Source: Alkaliphilus metalliredigens QYMF (GTDB taxonomy: Bacteria > Bacillota > Clostridia > Peptostreptococcales > Natronincolaceae). Taken from it: a DNA stretch of 64,000 bases. Every line of letters starts with the position of its first letter. Position 1 is the first letter of the stretch. Shown here piece after piece: positions 28,677-37,742 of the stretch. The translations under genes and the position numbers were made by a program. The notes beneath the pieces were generated by a model. That model did no database searches. It saw only the letters and a program-made list of their open reading frames with translations, and was not told the DNA's origin. The stretch spans positions 3,949,539-4,013,538 of the forward strand of contig NC_009633.1 in the NCBI RefSeq assembly GCF_000016985.1, in the 5' to 3' direction.

Positions 28677-30134
28677 ATGTTAAGTAAAAAAAGATTTTTA
28701 GTCTTTGTTTCAGTTTTATTGATAGTAGGGCTTTTGGCGGGGTGTACAACTTCCAGTAACCCAACCGCAAAGGATGAGACAGATACAGAAGGCAAAGTAA
28801 TTGAAAAGGATATATTGGTAATTGGTGGTGGAGCAGCGGGCCTGGCGGCAGCAATTGAAGCGGCAGATGAAGGAGCTTCTGTTATTTTAGTTGAAAAAAT
28901 GTCTTATCTTGGAGGAAGCACCTTAATTTCAGCAGGAATTATGTACGGGGCTGAAACACCTATTCAAAAACAGCAAGGCATCACAGAAACTTGGGAAGAC
29001 TTAGCTGCCTATTGGATTGATATGGCAGAAGGGAATGTGGATGTAGATCTAATTAACTATATTGCATCCCATTCAGGTGAAACCTTTGAATGGTTAGAGG
29101 AACAAGGGGTAGAATTCGCTGAAGGTTTATCACCTCAAGGAGTTAGTCCTGCCCTGAGAGGTCATACTCCAAAAGAAGGCAGAGGAATGGGATTAATTCA
29201 ACCTTTAGAAAAAACTGCTAGAGAAAAAGGTGTTGAAATTCTTCCTAATGCACCAGCAACTAAGCTATTGGTAAATGATGAAAATGAAATAGTTGGGGCA
29301 GAAGTAGACGAAAAAGGTGAAAAGATCATCATCAATGCTAAAGCAGTAATTTTAGCCACAGGGGGATATGATCGGAACCCAGAGTTAATCGCAGAATATG
29401 CACCAGTTGCCAATAATTACACCTCCTATTCTGCAGTTGGTAACGTTGGAGACGGTTTAGTGATGGCAAGGGAAGTTGGAGCAGAAATCGTATCTAAAAA
29501 TAGTGTCATTGGATTCAAAGGTATGGGGCCTGATTATCCTTATACAACTCCTTTAGGAGGATTAGTTTTCCTACCAGGACTATATGTTAATCCAAATGGA
29601 GAAAGATTTGTACAAGAAAATGAACATTATGCTGTTGTAGTTGACATTATGGCGAAAAATGGATATGACGCTTATTATGTTATTATTGATAAAAACACAC
29701 CAACAGAAATCATTGAGTCAGGGATTGAAGACGGTTACGGATTTAAAGGAGAAACCATTGAAGACTTGGCTGAAGCTATTGGTCTGCCGGTAGAGAATTT
29801 AGTTGAAACTGTAGAACGTTATAACCAATTAGCTGGATTAGGAGTAGATGAAGACTTTGGAAAGGCTGGAGAATTAAATGTAATTGAAGAAGGACCTTAC
29901 TATGCTGTAAAGGTGACACCAGCTATGATTGGATCCATTGGAGGCCCAAAAGTTACTTTAGAAGGTAGAGTTTTAAATCCTGAAGGAAATGCTGTTAAAG
30001 GTTTATTTGCAGCAGGTGAAGTAGCCAATGGTCAACTGTATAATGAAGTTTATCCTGCAAGTGGTACTTCAATAACAATGTCCTTTACATTGGGAAGAGT
30101 AGCAGGAAGAGAAGCTGCAAAGGAAGTAAAATAG
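28677..30134 (+). CDS. Secreted lipoprotein FAD-dependent reductase (fumarate-reductase flavoprotein type)
   Basis: This 485-residue protein has a signal peptide with lipobox (LLAGC at about residue 19-23) and then a FAD_binding_2/succinate dehydrogenase-fumarate reductase flavoprotein fold. The dinucleotide motif is ILVIGGGAAGLAAAIEA near residue 45, with later ATGGYDRN, PGLYVNPNGERF and the C-terminal GLFAAGEVANGQLY. It lacks the FMN-binding domains of the larger paralogue at 23854, so it needs an external electron donor. It is probably an extracellular reductase for an organic acceptor or an alkene-acid respiration enzyme; the substrate is unknown. Confidence 0.9.
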   Translation: MLSKKRFLVFVSVLLIVGLLAGCTTSSNPTAKDETDTEGKVIEKDILVIGGGAAGLAAAIEAADEGASVILVEKMSYLGGSTLISAGIMYGAETPIQKQQGITETWEDLAAYWIDMAEGNVDVDLINYIASHSGETFEWLEEQGVEFAEGLSPQGVSPALRGHTPKEGRGMGLIQPLEKTAREKGVEILPNAPATKLLVNDENEIVGAEVDEKGEKIIINAKAVILATGGYDRNPELIAEYAPVANNYTSYSAVGNVGDGLVMAREVGAEIVSKNSVIGFKGMGPDYPYTTPLGGLVFLPGLYVNPNGERFVQENEHYAVVVDIMAKNGYDAYYVIIDKNTPTEIIESGIEDGYGFKGETIEDLAEAIGLPVENLVETVERYNQLAGLGVDEDFGKAGELNVIEEGPYYAVKVTPAMIGSIGGPKVTLEGRVLNPEGNAVKGLFAAGEVANGQLYNEVYPASGTSITMSFTLGRVAGREAAKEVK

Positions 30135-30410
30135 ATAATCATGCTCAAATAGGTTGTATAAAGAAATTGAACAGACATAGGAACATAATATGATATATTC
30201 CCGCAAACATTTTAAACAAAGCTTTCTCAACATTTATACTTCTAGCAAAATAGCCGAAATAAACACTCAATGTCTCGAAACCCTGTATTTATAACCTTTT
30301 TCTGTTTGCTATTCTTAAACCCTTGACATCAATACTACACACTCAACATGGCTTGAGAGGGTAGCATTGATGTCAGAGGTGATTTTTCACTCGAAGTACG
30401 CGAGAACATA

Positions 30411-30671
30411 TCAACCGTTTTTTTGCTTTGTTTCTTCACTATCGTTTTCATTATCGCTTTTCTCTTCTGCAACCTCTTCCAGTTCGATATTGCAGCAACC
30501 ACCTTTTTCTTTATTAGATACAAACAAGCCTCCAAATAAATTATGAAGAAAACCCCTCTTTACTCCATATTGCTTTTCGATTAATTTTATTAGCTCTTCA
30601 TCAGAAAGTCTATGCCTTTCTTTATAATCTAAATTTCCTTTTCTGTCGCAAATAATTCTAATGTTTGACAA
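30411..30671 (-). CDS. Small conserved-looking protein with GGCC motif
   Basis: This 86-residue protein begins MSNIRIICDRKGNLDYKERH, has LFGGLFVSNKEKGGCCNIELEEV and ends in an acidic-basic tail. The paired Cys followed by IELEE resembles short proteins near thioredoxin or arsenic genes in clostridia, but nothing nearby supports a role. Just beyond the stop, 30318-30380 ends in a frame reading SSHVECVVLMSRV, the usual tail of RlmD-type rRNA methyltransferases and evidently a remnant. Confidence 0.6.
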   Translation of the reverse strand: MSNIRIICDRKGNLDYKERHRLSDEELIKLIEKQYGVKRGFLHNLFGGLFVSNKEKGGCCNIELEEVAEEKSDNENDSEETKQKNG

Positions 30672-30835
30672 CAGACAATTCCCTGTCCCTTTGTCTGACT
30701 CTGTCCCTTTGTCTGAGGCTGGATTGTGTATCTGCTATTTAAACCATAACATCGCCCTCAAAACCAATTTGAAATGCACAGCATACAAAAATAAATTTGT
30801 ATACGAGATTTTCAACAAAACACAATGCTATATTT

Positions 30836-31756
30836 TCATATAAAAAATTTACTTATAATATTTTGTATGTACTCTTCATCTAAAGGGCTGGATTTATCTA
30901 TAATACTTTGCACACGTCGCTCGTTTACATCGAAGTCTTTAACAATTTCTTCTCTCCACTTTTCAGCATTTTTATGCATTGCCTTAATAAAATCATCTAA
31001 TTTGACACGGTCATTGAAAATCTCTTTGAGACTTGTATCTCCATATTTCTCTACAAAGGCACTTACACGAATATAACCATCAGGAGCAGTTGGGAATGTG
31101 TAAGACTTGAAAGGTTCCATATCTGAATTATCAAAAACCACATATCCCTTTTCACGCAATATGTCGTTTTCAGCATATTTGTTAACTACAGACAAGAAGT
31201 CATTTGCTTCATCAAGGTTATCAAAATAATTTTGTGCAATATACTTGGAAAGCTCTAAAGCAGTTTTCCTATTAACAGCACGATCTTCAATCGTGCCATT
31301 TGTATTGTTAACGGTGCCTCTAATTTTTTCGGCAATTTCACTTGCAATTAATGAAGTATTGTTTACTTTACCTTCTAGTTTTTCGTAAAGAAACGCTTCA
31401 AAGGTTCCTGCTTTAAATGTATATTCTACCCCAAGAATTTGAAATTCATTTTCCAAAGGATCGATGTTTTGTCGTTCTGAGATGCTCTTAGCAAAGTCTA
31501 ATTTCCTTTGTTCAGAATAGTCTTTGTTTAGAAACTGTTCATCAAACTTTAAGGGACTGTTAGAATCATGCTCTTTGAGAGCTAGAAACATCTTTCTTGA
31601 CTCATTACTTATGAAAACTTCATCGTTATGAACATTATTTGAACTGCTTTCCTTAACCTTATTAATCTTACTATTAGTAAGATTAGATACGGGGTAACTA
31701 GCTGTAGTAGTATAAAAAGTAACCCTGCTCAATTCAAATTCCCTCCATTTCTCCAT
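30836..31756 (-). CDS. Hypothetical 306-residue cytoplasmic protein
   Basis: This protein has no signal peptide or membrane segment. It contains SNESRKMFLALKEHDSNSPL and a helical, Asn/Lys/Glu-rich body, ending SSPLDEEYIQNIISKFF. Such proteins in clostridia often lie near flagellar or mobile regions, but I cannot assign a family. The reading frame has normal composition and is flanked by decayed genes. An upstream promoter is not clear. Confidence 0.55.
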   Translation of the reverse strand: MEKWREFELSRVTFYTTTASYPVSNLTNSKINKVKESSSNNVHNDEVFISNESRKMFLALKEHDSNSPLKFDEQFLNKDYSEQRKLDFAKSISERQNIDPLENEFQILGVEYTFKAGTFEAFLYEKLEGKVNNTSLIASEIAEKIRGTVNNTNGTIEDRAVNRKTALELSKYIAQNYFDNLDEANDFLSVVNKYAENDILREKGYVVFDNSDMEPFKSYTFPTAPDGYIRVSAFVEKYGDTSLKEIFNDRVKLDDFIKAMHKNAEKWREEIVKDFDVNERRVQSIIDKSSPLDEEYIQNIISKFFI

Positions 31757-32004
31757 ATAGTTTATTTTTTTGGCTAATGTTTTGGCATATATGCCGTTTA
31801 TTGCAATAAAGTATTTAGGATATTGTATTGCTCAACCTTTTTTAACATCCTCATTGTAATTTATATCGGATTTATTTGGAAAAAGTTTATATATCTTCCT
31901 TAATTAAATTACAAATAATACCCGTTAGAGCTGCTCAGAAAACACATTCCATCCAGAGGGAACAGCTCTACATATCCCCCTGCATGAAGGTGCGGTTTCT
32001 TATC

Positions 32005-32216
32005 TCAAGTATGCTTTGAAAAGAGCTTGTGGCTGGTAAGCATACCAATCACAGCGACAATGACTGAACCGATAATGATGATTACCCACATCCACAATGT
32101 AGCGTATTGACTTTAAAACGCAATATAGCCTTCGCTGAGCCCCAGCTCGGTTGCTCATTTCAAATAGCTGTCAGTAAACATGAACAAACGGAACTGCACG
32201 CCAATGGCATTCCAGC
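32005..32216 (-). pseudogene. ECF-type substrate-binding membrane protein (Trep_Strep) C-terminal remnant
   Basis: With two stop codons read through, the frame gives AIGVQFRLFMFTDSYLK, then ATELGLSEGYIAF and a last membrane segment (WVIIIIGSVIVAVIGMLTS, then HKLFSK). This matches the end of the Trep_Strep family of ECF transporter S components, which in Firmicutes sit beside paired ABC exporters. Only the last 70 codons remain. Confidence 0.55.
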
Positions 32217-32244
32217 AGGAAAAACGATATAAGAGATAAGAGCC

Positions 32245-32945
32245 GCTTAAAATCCTTTGCCTGAAGTTTTTCTATGTTTATTTTTGTTTTCATATCAGTA
32301 CATCCTTTCTTATTCCGCCACAGACCATTTTCAGCCTTTCGCTGTTCCTGTACCATACTCGCATACCAACCGCCTTTTTTCATCAGCGTTTCATGGTTGC
32401 CGCTTTCCTTTATTTGCCCTTTTCCAGAACAATGATGTTGTCTGCATTTATAATCGTGTTTAGCCGATGGGCGATGACGAACACGGTTTTTCCCTGCATC
32501 AAGCGCTTGAAAGCACGCTGGATTTCTCGTTCATTATCTGCATCCAGACTGGAGGTGGTTTCGTCCAGCAACACAATGGGGGCGTTTTTCAAAAGTGCCC
32601 TGGCTATGGAAACCCTTTGCCGTTCCCCGCCCGAAAGCGTTGAGCCTCCTTCTCCGATTACCGTATCATAGCCCTGTTCCATAGCGACTATCAAGTCGTG
32701 GCAGTGGGCAGCTTTTGCAGCCTCGATAATTTCATCCTCTGTGGCCTCAGGCTTACCGATTTTAATATTGTTACCCACGGTATCATGGAGCAGGTACACA
32801 TCCTGAAACACCACCGCAATTTGAGAAGCCAGTGCGTCCGGCGAAACGTCCTTGATGTCCTGCTGGTTTATTGTGATACTGCCCTCCGTAACATCCCCAA
32901 AACGAGAGATCAGGCTCATGATTGTTGTCTTTCCGGCTCCGGAGC
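32245..32945 (-). pseudogene. ABC exporter ATPase half, truncated and frameshifted
   Basis: The frame begins inside Walker A (SGAGKTTI at the junction near 32945). It has a Q loop (VFQDVYL), LSGGERQRVSIARALL, Walker B IVLLDE and H-loop IAHRL. One extra base at about 32412 ends it early; the next frame supplies QIKESGNHETLMKKGGWYASMV, the normal tail. A following gene starts at 32291 (MKTKINIEKLQAKDFKRLL) and is lost after about 25 codons. G+C is visibly higher than in the kinase it abuts, so the piece came from elsewhere. Confidence 0.8.
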
Positions 32946-34157
32946 GGTGTTTGCAATATATAAACCTAATCCATGATGTCCAGTTTTTGTTCTACTTTCA
33001 TTTTCCATAAAAAACTGCTCTTTTCCATACCTTAACATCTTTTTAGAAAAACCGTTGCCCTGATCTATTACTTGGATAGTTAGTTCACAATTATCCGCGG
33101 CACCATACATGGCAATAGTTGATCCGTTTGGAGAAAAGTCAAAAGCATTTATAATAATATTCATCATTGCACGTTCTAATTCATTTTCATTTCCTTTTAT
33201 ATATTGATTTTCTTCAATATCTATTTTCCAAACTAAGTTAATATTTTTTATTTTACTTAAAGCCTCGCTTTGACTTTTTAAAGAATTTAGCACTTTTATA
33301 ACCTTGATATTTTCATTTGGATGTTCTTTATCAATTTCATTTTTTGTAAAAGTCAATAATTCTTGAATATATTCATGCATTTGTTCACTGCTTTCCTTTA
33401 TATAATTGCAGTAGTTTTTTTGCTCCTTCGTCAATTCTGTTTCCTTAAGTAATTCGGTATTACCTTTAACTATAGTAAGAGGGTTTTTTATATCATGAGC
33501 CAAAGCTGAAACCTGTTCCCTCTTTTGCTTCTCTAATAACCATTGTTCCTCCAACGCAATCTTTAAAGAGTTTTTCATCTTTTCAATCCCTTTAAGGACC
33601 ATACCTATCTCTTCTATATTACTATTGCCTACGTTAAAATCTAAGTTCTGTTCTTGTATTTTTTCCGTTGTTATTAGAAGGGCTTTTAATTCACTATTAA
33701 CCCTTTTCGCAAATCTATTAGACCACAAGACAATTATTGTAATAAGTTGAAGAAAAAACAAAAATATAATAGCTACTTCTGCATTAGGTAAAACGCTCCT
33801 CAATTTTTCACTTCTAAAATGCATAGTTAATGGATAGTTAATAATCAATATATCCTTTTCTCTTGCAATACTAATAATATAATTTGATAAACCTATTGAC
33901 TTATCCCCTTTACTATAACTATCCCAATTTATTTTTTTATTCTCTGAAGAAAAATTTCCATATAAAAAGTGTCCATCTTCTGAATAAACGCCAAAACTAC
34001 TCATTGGTGTTAATAAATCCATTGTTACCTTAGGTGTATTCTTTAGTTCCTCATAATTCTTTTGAATCACTTTTTCAGAATAATTTGCTGGATACACCAT
34101 TGAGGCTGAAGCAAATAGGGAATAATTAACTAACAATAAAATAATAATTAAAACCAT
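32946..34157 (-). pseudogene. Sensor histidine kinase truncated at its ATP-lid end
   Basis: About 400 residues: one N-terminal membrane segment, an extracytoplasmic domain, a second segment (VAIIFLFFLQLITIIVLW), a HAMP-like region, HisKA with phospho-acceptor H in ALAHDIKNPLTIVKGN, and HATPase_c with N box (NIIINAFDFSP) and DQGNGF. It stops exactly after the G2 box GLGLYIAN, where the ABC ATPase fragment begins, so the last 20-30 residues are missing. The N-terminus also abuts a permease remnant. Kinases of this type accompany lantibiotic-immunity ABC genes, which are the neighbours here. Confidence 0.8.
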
Positions 34158-34420
34158 ATAGAACCTTTGTCTTTAGGATATAAAAATACTCCTTTATAGG
34201 ATAAGATTTTCTCTCTTGTAATTACTTGAGCAGAAATAATAGCTAGCATTCCTGGAAGAAACATAGTATACCACCAGTTATATGCTCCACTTTGACCTCC
34301 ACCCCATAAAACACATAATAAAAGTGTAAATAATGGTGCGATCACAACAAAATTATTCGTAGTTGTTCTTTTACTCTTTTGAAACTCTGCTTCATTCCCA
34401 TAGAAAAATTTTTTACTTTC
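34148..34420 (-). pseudogene. Lantibiotic-immunity ABC permease, fragment
   Basis: Frames give EFQKSKRTTTNNFVVIAPLF (typical first segment of MutE/EpiE-type permeases) and then WWYTMFLPGMLAIISAQVIT, ending FLYPKDKGSIW, where the family continues for another 150 residues. The rest is deleted and replaced by the histidine kinase start. Confidence 0.6.
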
Positions 34421-34633
34421 TTTTTACCTGAAATGATTTTCGAGTAATATTTCTCCGGAGGATGGTTTCATAATGCCTGTAATCATTTTTAATATAGTTG
34501 ATTTTCCTGCACCATTTGGTCCGAGTAAACCATAGACAGAATTCTTCCTAATAGATAACGAAACATTATTTACAGCTATTTCATTCTTAAACTTTTTGGT
34601 TAAGCCCTTTACCTCTAAAATATAATCTGACAT
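34362..34633 (-). pseudogene. Lantibiotic-immunity ABC ATPase with internal deletion
   Basis: The first 69 codons are intact (EVKGLTKKFKNEIAVNNVSL, Walker A GPNGAGKST). After SSGEILLEN the middle is missing. A later frame contains VKNFSMGMKQ, the ABC signature of this family, and then runs into the permease. Walker B is gone, so it cannot work. With the kinase it was once an immunity/sensing cassette of the type linked to bacteriocins or bacitracin. Confidence 0.7.
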
Positions 34634-34812
34634 CTTAATTACCTCCTAATTTCATCTTGTATTTAATCCATAATTAAATTATAAAAGGTAATTATAAGGA
34701 TTCTGTAAGGATTTATAATAAATATAGAATATTCAAGCTGTATAGTTTCATACAAATACATGAATGAGCAGAAAATATCAAATATTGTTCTATCCTTTCT
34801 TGTAAAATAAAT

Positions 34813-35193
34813 ATGAAAGGTAAGGTGATTATTTTGAAAACAACCACTGCTTATTATAAAAATTTTGAAGGAGACAGCTATCAGATTGGAGTATCGCTTG
34901 GAAAATGGGCGTTGTCCCAGCCTGAAATGCTCAAAGCCATGTTGCTTCCTGCAAATGCGTACCCTCAAAAAAAATTGCAGGAAATCACAGATCTACTGGA
35001 TAAATATTGCAGAGGTGCCAATGAGGAAATACAGGGATTTGCTGATACTGTTGGCATTGAGCTCGGTCAAGCATTGTTTTACGCCATGACATATTTAGAG
35101 CGCGGATGCAGCTTGATGGCTGCATTACCTGCCAAAACTGAGGAGGGACATACTATCCTTGCGAGAAATTATGAGTTCTCCGATGAAATGTAG
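34813..35193 (+). pseudogene. C45-type autoproteolytic acyltransferase, N-terminal fragment
   Basis: The 126-codon frame has FEGDSYQIGVSLGKWA and ANEEIQGFADTVGIEL, then the nucleophile Cys in ERGCSLMAA and HTILARNYEF. This matches the beginning of the C45 (isopenicillin-N acyltransferase-like/choloylglycine hydrolase) family, normally about 350 residues. It ends at a TAG directly before an unrelated GyrI segment. A good start with AAGG upstream is present, but the product would be inactive. Confidence 0.65.
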
Positions 35194-35196
35194 GAG

Positions 35197-35417
35197 AAAT
35201 GTGTCAAAAACAGTTTACTGGAGGAAAATACGCACGGTTTACCCACACCGGCAAGGTAGATACATTGCTTCAATCCTATCAATATATCTGGGGAACATGG
35301 CTATTTGTCAGCAATGTAGAGTTGGAAGTACAGGATGATTTTGAATGCTATAATGAACGGTTTCTAGGCGCAGATAACCTTCAATCTCAGATTGATATTT
35401 ATTTTCCGATTAAATAG
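35197..35417 (+). pseudogene. GyrI-like effector-binding domain, C-terminal fragment
   Basis: The frame reads TGGKYARFTHTGKV, then QSYQYIWGTWLF, and ends DIYFPIK, the last 65-70 residues of an AraC-type GyrI-like domain. The DNA-binding part is absent. It begins within 4 bases of the end of the C45 fragment, so the two pieces were joined by a deletion. Confidence 0.65.
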
Positions 35418-35491
35418 TGGCTATAAAATGAGTCCTGAACGAACAGAGATGTATTGTCTGTTCTTGTATAAAAAACGGCACACAATGATAA

Positions 35492-35563
35492 AGCCGTTGC
35501 ATCTTTAATACGATGCAACGGCTATTAACATTATAATGCGAGTATAGTCCAGTCCATACTCGC
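35492..35563. repeat. Two successive hairpins
   Basis: AGCCGTTGCATC/GATGCAACGGCT (35492-35523, 12-bp stem, 8-base loop) is followed by TGCGAGTAT/ATACTCGCA (35537-35564, 9-bp stem). They may be a terminator and a leftover regulatory hairpin. The first is followed by only a short A/T stretch. Confidence 0.55.
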
Positions 35564-35654
35564 ATAAAGGCAAAGGCAGTGGTCTAATTTGTTTCATATC
35601 GTATCTCCTTAGAATTTATATTTGCGTGGTGATATTTGGATTTTTGTATAGTAT

Positions 35655-36032
35655 AATAAAATTAAAAATCAAGTCGCCTTTGGTGATAAGGCCGTCGCTC
35701 TTTATCAAAAAGCTTTTGATCCTGACATTCTCAGTAGTTACCCAAATAGTGATGGCACATTTTTTCATGCTGAACTTGATATTCAGGGAGAGATATGAGC
35801 AGTCGCAGAACGCAATTCAGCACATGCCATTGAGGGTGAAACCATTACAGGCAATGTCATGCAGTTTTGTTTGGATTATGGCGAAGGCAATGAGGGTATG
35901 GTAAGAAAAGCATATGAAGCACTTAAAACAGATGATAAAATCATCATCCCCCTTGCGCTACGTGAATATAGTCCCCTCATGGTAGACTTAATTGACAAAT
36001 ATGGCATCCGTTGGTGTCTTTTTGATTTCTAA
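35655..36032 (+). pseudogene. PhnB-like VOC-family protein with one nonsense codon
   Basis: About 125 codons give FGDKAVALYQKAFD, FFHAELDIQGE, then a TGA at about 35797 where the family usually has a hydrophobic residue or Trp, then ITGNVMQFCLDYG and LIDKYGIRWCLFDF. This is a small VOC protein of the PhnB/YjdN group. The start codon is lost as well. A perfect 14-bp hairpin (36059-36101) follows. Confidence 0.7.
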
Positions 36033-36058
36033 AATTCAAGATCGAAAACTTGCCTTTA

Positions 36059-36101
36059 TTGCAAAAGCTGGTTTCCCATTATAGGAGACCAGCTTTTGCA
36101 A
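36059..36101 (+). terminator. Terminator-like hairpin after the VOC pseudogene
   Basis: TTGCAAAAGCTGGT and ACCAGCTTTTGCAA form a perfect 14-bp stem with a 15-base loop. There is no clean T run after it. Confidence 0.6.
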
Positions 36102-36322
36102 TCATTATCCATCTGTTTTTTTCTACTCATTTAAAAAACTCACGTGATTTACATTTAACTTTTGATAGATAATTACTAGAGGTATACAAACAACACGGTA
36201 TGCTCATAATCTCCCTGAAATTCGAATTCACTATACACATTTTTCAAACATTGGTTCAATATACTCTCTAATCAGTTTTATTCTATCCTTAGCTCGTGGC
36301 ATAGAAAGAGAAGCTATCGAAA

Positions 36323-36655
36323 CTAGCATTTGATTTTTCTATTGACATAAATCACATTTCCACCATCTCCTAAAGCTGCATAGATATGTTCTTTATCATC
36401 AACAATCCACCACAGATAGCCATACGACAGCCTTCTTCAGCGACTATGTTCCTTTGTACTCTCATCTATCCACCATTCCGGTATAATTTGTTTCTCATTC
36501 CACATTCTGCCATTTAAGTACAATTGACCTATTTTTGCCATATCCATAGGGGTCAAAATAAGACCCCAGCCTGCTGTATTTATCCCTTGCGAGTCGACAA
36601 CCCAACCGCTAACATTATTATCTTGGAAAAACGCAATATGTTCTTCTTTATTGCG
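36323..36655 (-). pseudogene. Class C-type serine beta-lactamase/hydrolase remnant
   Basis: The frame from 36655 gives GWGLILTPMDMAKIGQLYLN, then KQIIPEWWIDESTKEHS. After a frame break near 36436 it gives YGYLWWIVDDKEHIYAALGD and ends VIYVNRK. These are the late segments of the beta-lactamase/penicillin-binding hydrolase family; the catalytic SxxK region is missing. It is fused in frame to the UvrA-like fragment upstream. Confidence 0.7.
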
Positions 36656-37716
36656 TAACACCACATTGTGTTCAATGACAATCACCGAATTGCCACTGGC
36701 AACCAGCTGATCTAATAGCTTTAATAGCAATGCCGTATCATACAGGCTAAGTCCCGTCGTTGGTTCATCTAACACATAGAGCATATTGCCCTTTAACTGC
36801 CGTCCCAGCTCTTTGGCAAGCTTCACTCTCTGTGCCTCCCCACCACTTAAAGACGAAGATGGCTGACCAAGTGTTAAGTACCCCATTCCCATCTCCTCTA
36901 AGATACGCAGAGGTTTCACAATGCTATTTAGATCTACAAAGAAGAACAAAGCTTCGCCAATGCTCATCTCTAATACATGGATAATTGTTTTCCCTTTATA
37001 GTCTACCAAAAGACTTTCTTCATTAAATCGTTTGCCATGACACGTTTGGCAGAGCTTATCTACGGAAAAATCAGAGGTCAGAAAGATCCTTTCATAACCA
37101 CTCCCCCCACAGTCTAGACATGCTCCTTTCGAATTAAAAGAAAAATGTCCGGCACTCATATTTCTTATTTTTCTTCCGGCTGTTCTGCAAAAAGTTCCCG
37201 GATTTTATCCCCGATACCAATATAAGAGACGGGTGTAGAACTGGTGCTTCTTCCAATGGGCTCTTGGGATATATTTACAAAACTACTAATCTGATCTATA
37301 CCGGTTAGCCCAGTTGCATGACCATATTTCCTGGCACTGGCAAGACGTTTCAAAAGCGTCTCCTCAATCAGAGAACTCTTACCACTTTCGGATAATTCAG
37401 CAATACCAACCATGGCATGAAGTGGAAATACTACTGTTAAGTCTTTTAAATAATGGGTATTGCCATGTTCCAGGGTAAGACAGTCTTCCTTATCAAACGT
37501 ATCCCTTCTGACCTTCCTCTCTGACATTGTACATTTTCCAAAAATATACTTGCTAAGCAGAGTATCTACTTTCTCATATCCTCCATAACCACCCTGGTAG
37601 ACCACCGTTCCACCTTCTATTCCTGCTTTCGGACCAATCTCGATAATATGTTCGGCATAACAAATGAATTTTTTGTTTAAAAGATACACCATGCTATAAT
37701 AAAAACAGAGCATCAC
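36656..37716 (-). pseudogene. UvrA-like ATPase, C-terminal half, frameshifted
   Basis: The first part (37716-37165) begins in the middle of UvrA (HIIEIGPKAGIEGGTVVYQGG) and has a damaged Walker A, ELSESGKSSL in place of GVSGSGKSSL. A one-base loss in an A run near 37163 shifts the frame. The second part has MSAGHFSFNSKGAC, CxxCxG zinc modules, LSGGEAQRVKLAKELGR and Walker B MLYVLDEPTTGL. It is cut at IEHNVVL and joined to a beta-lactamase remnant. It is related to the better-preserved UvrA-like gene at 11079. Confidence 0.8.
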
Positions 37717-37742
37717 AAATATCGCAAGGGCTGGTGAATATT

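Noticed and set aside
30324-30375. Inverted repeat TGACATCAAT...ATTGATGTCA considered as an operator
   Set aside because: It lies in the leftover tail of an RlmD-type gene (VECVVLMSRV), has a 32-base centre, and no promoter is near it.
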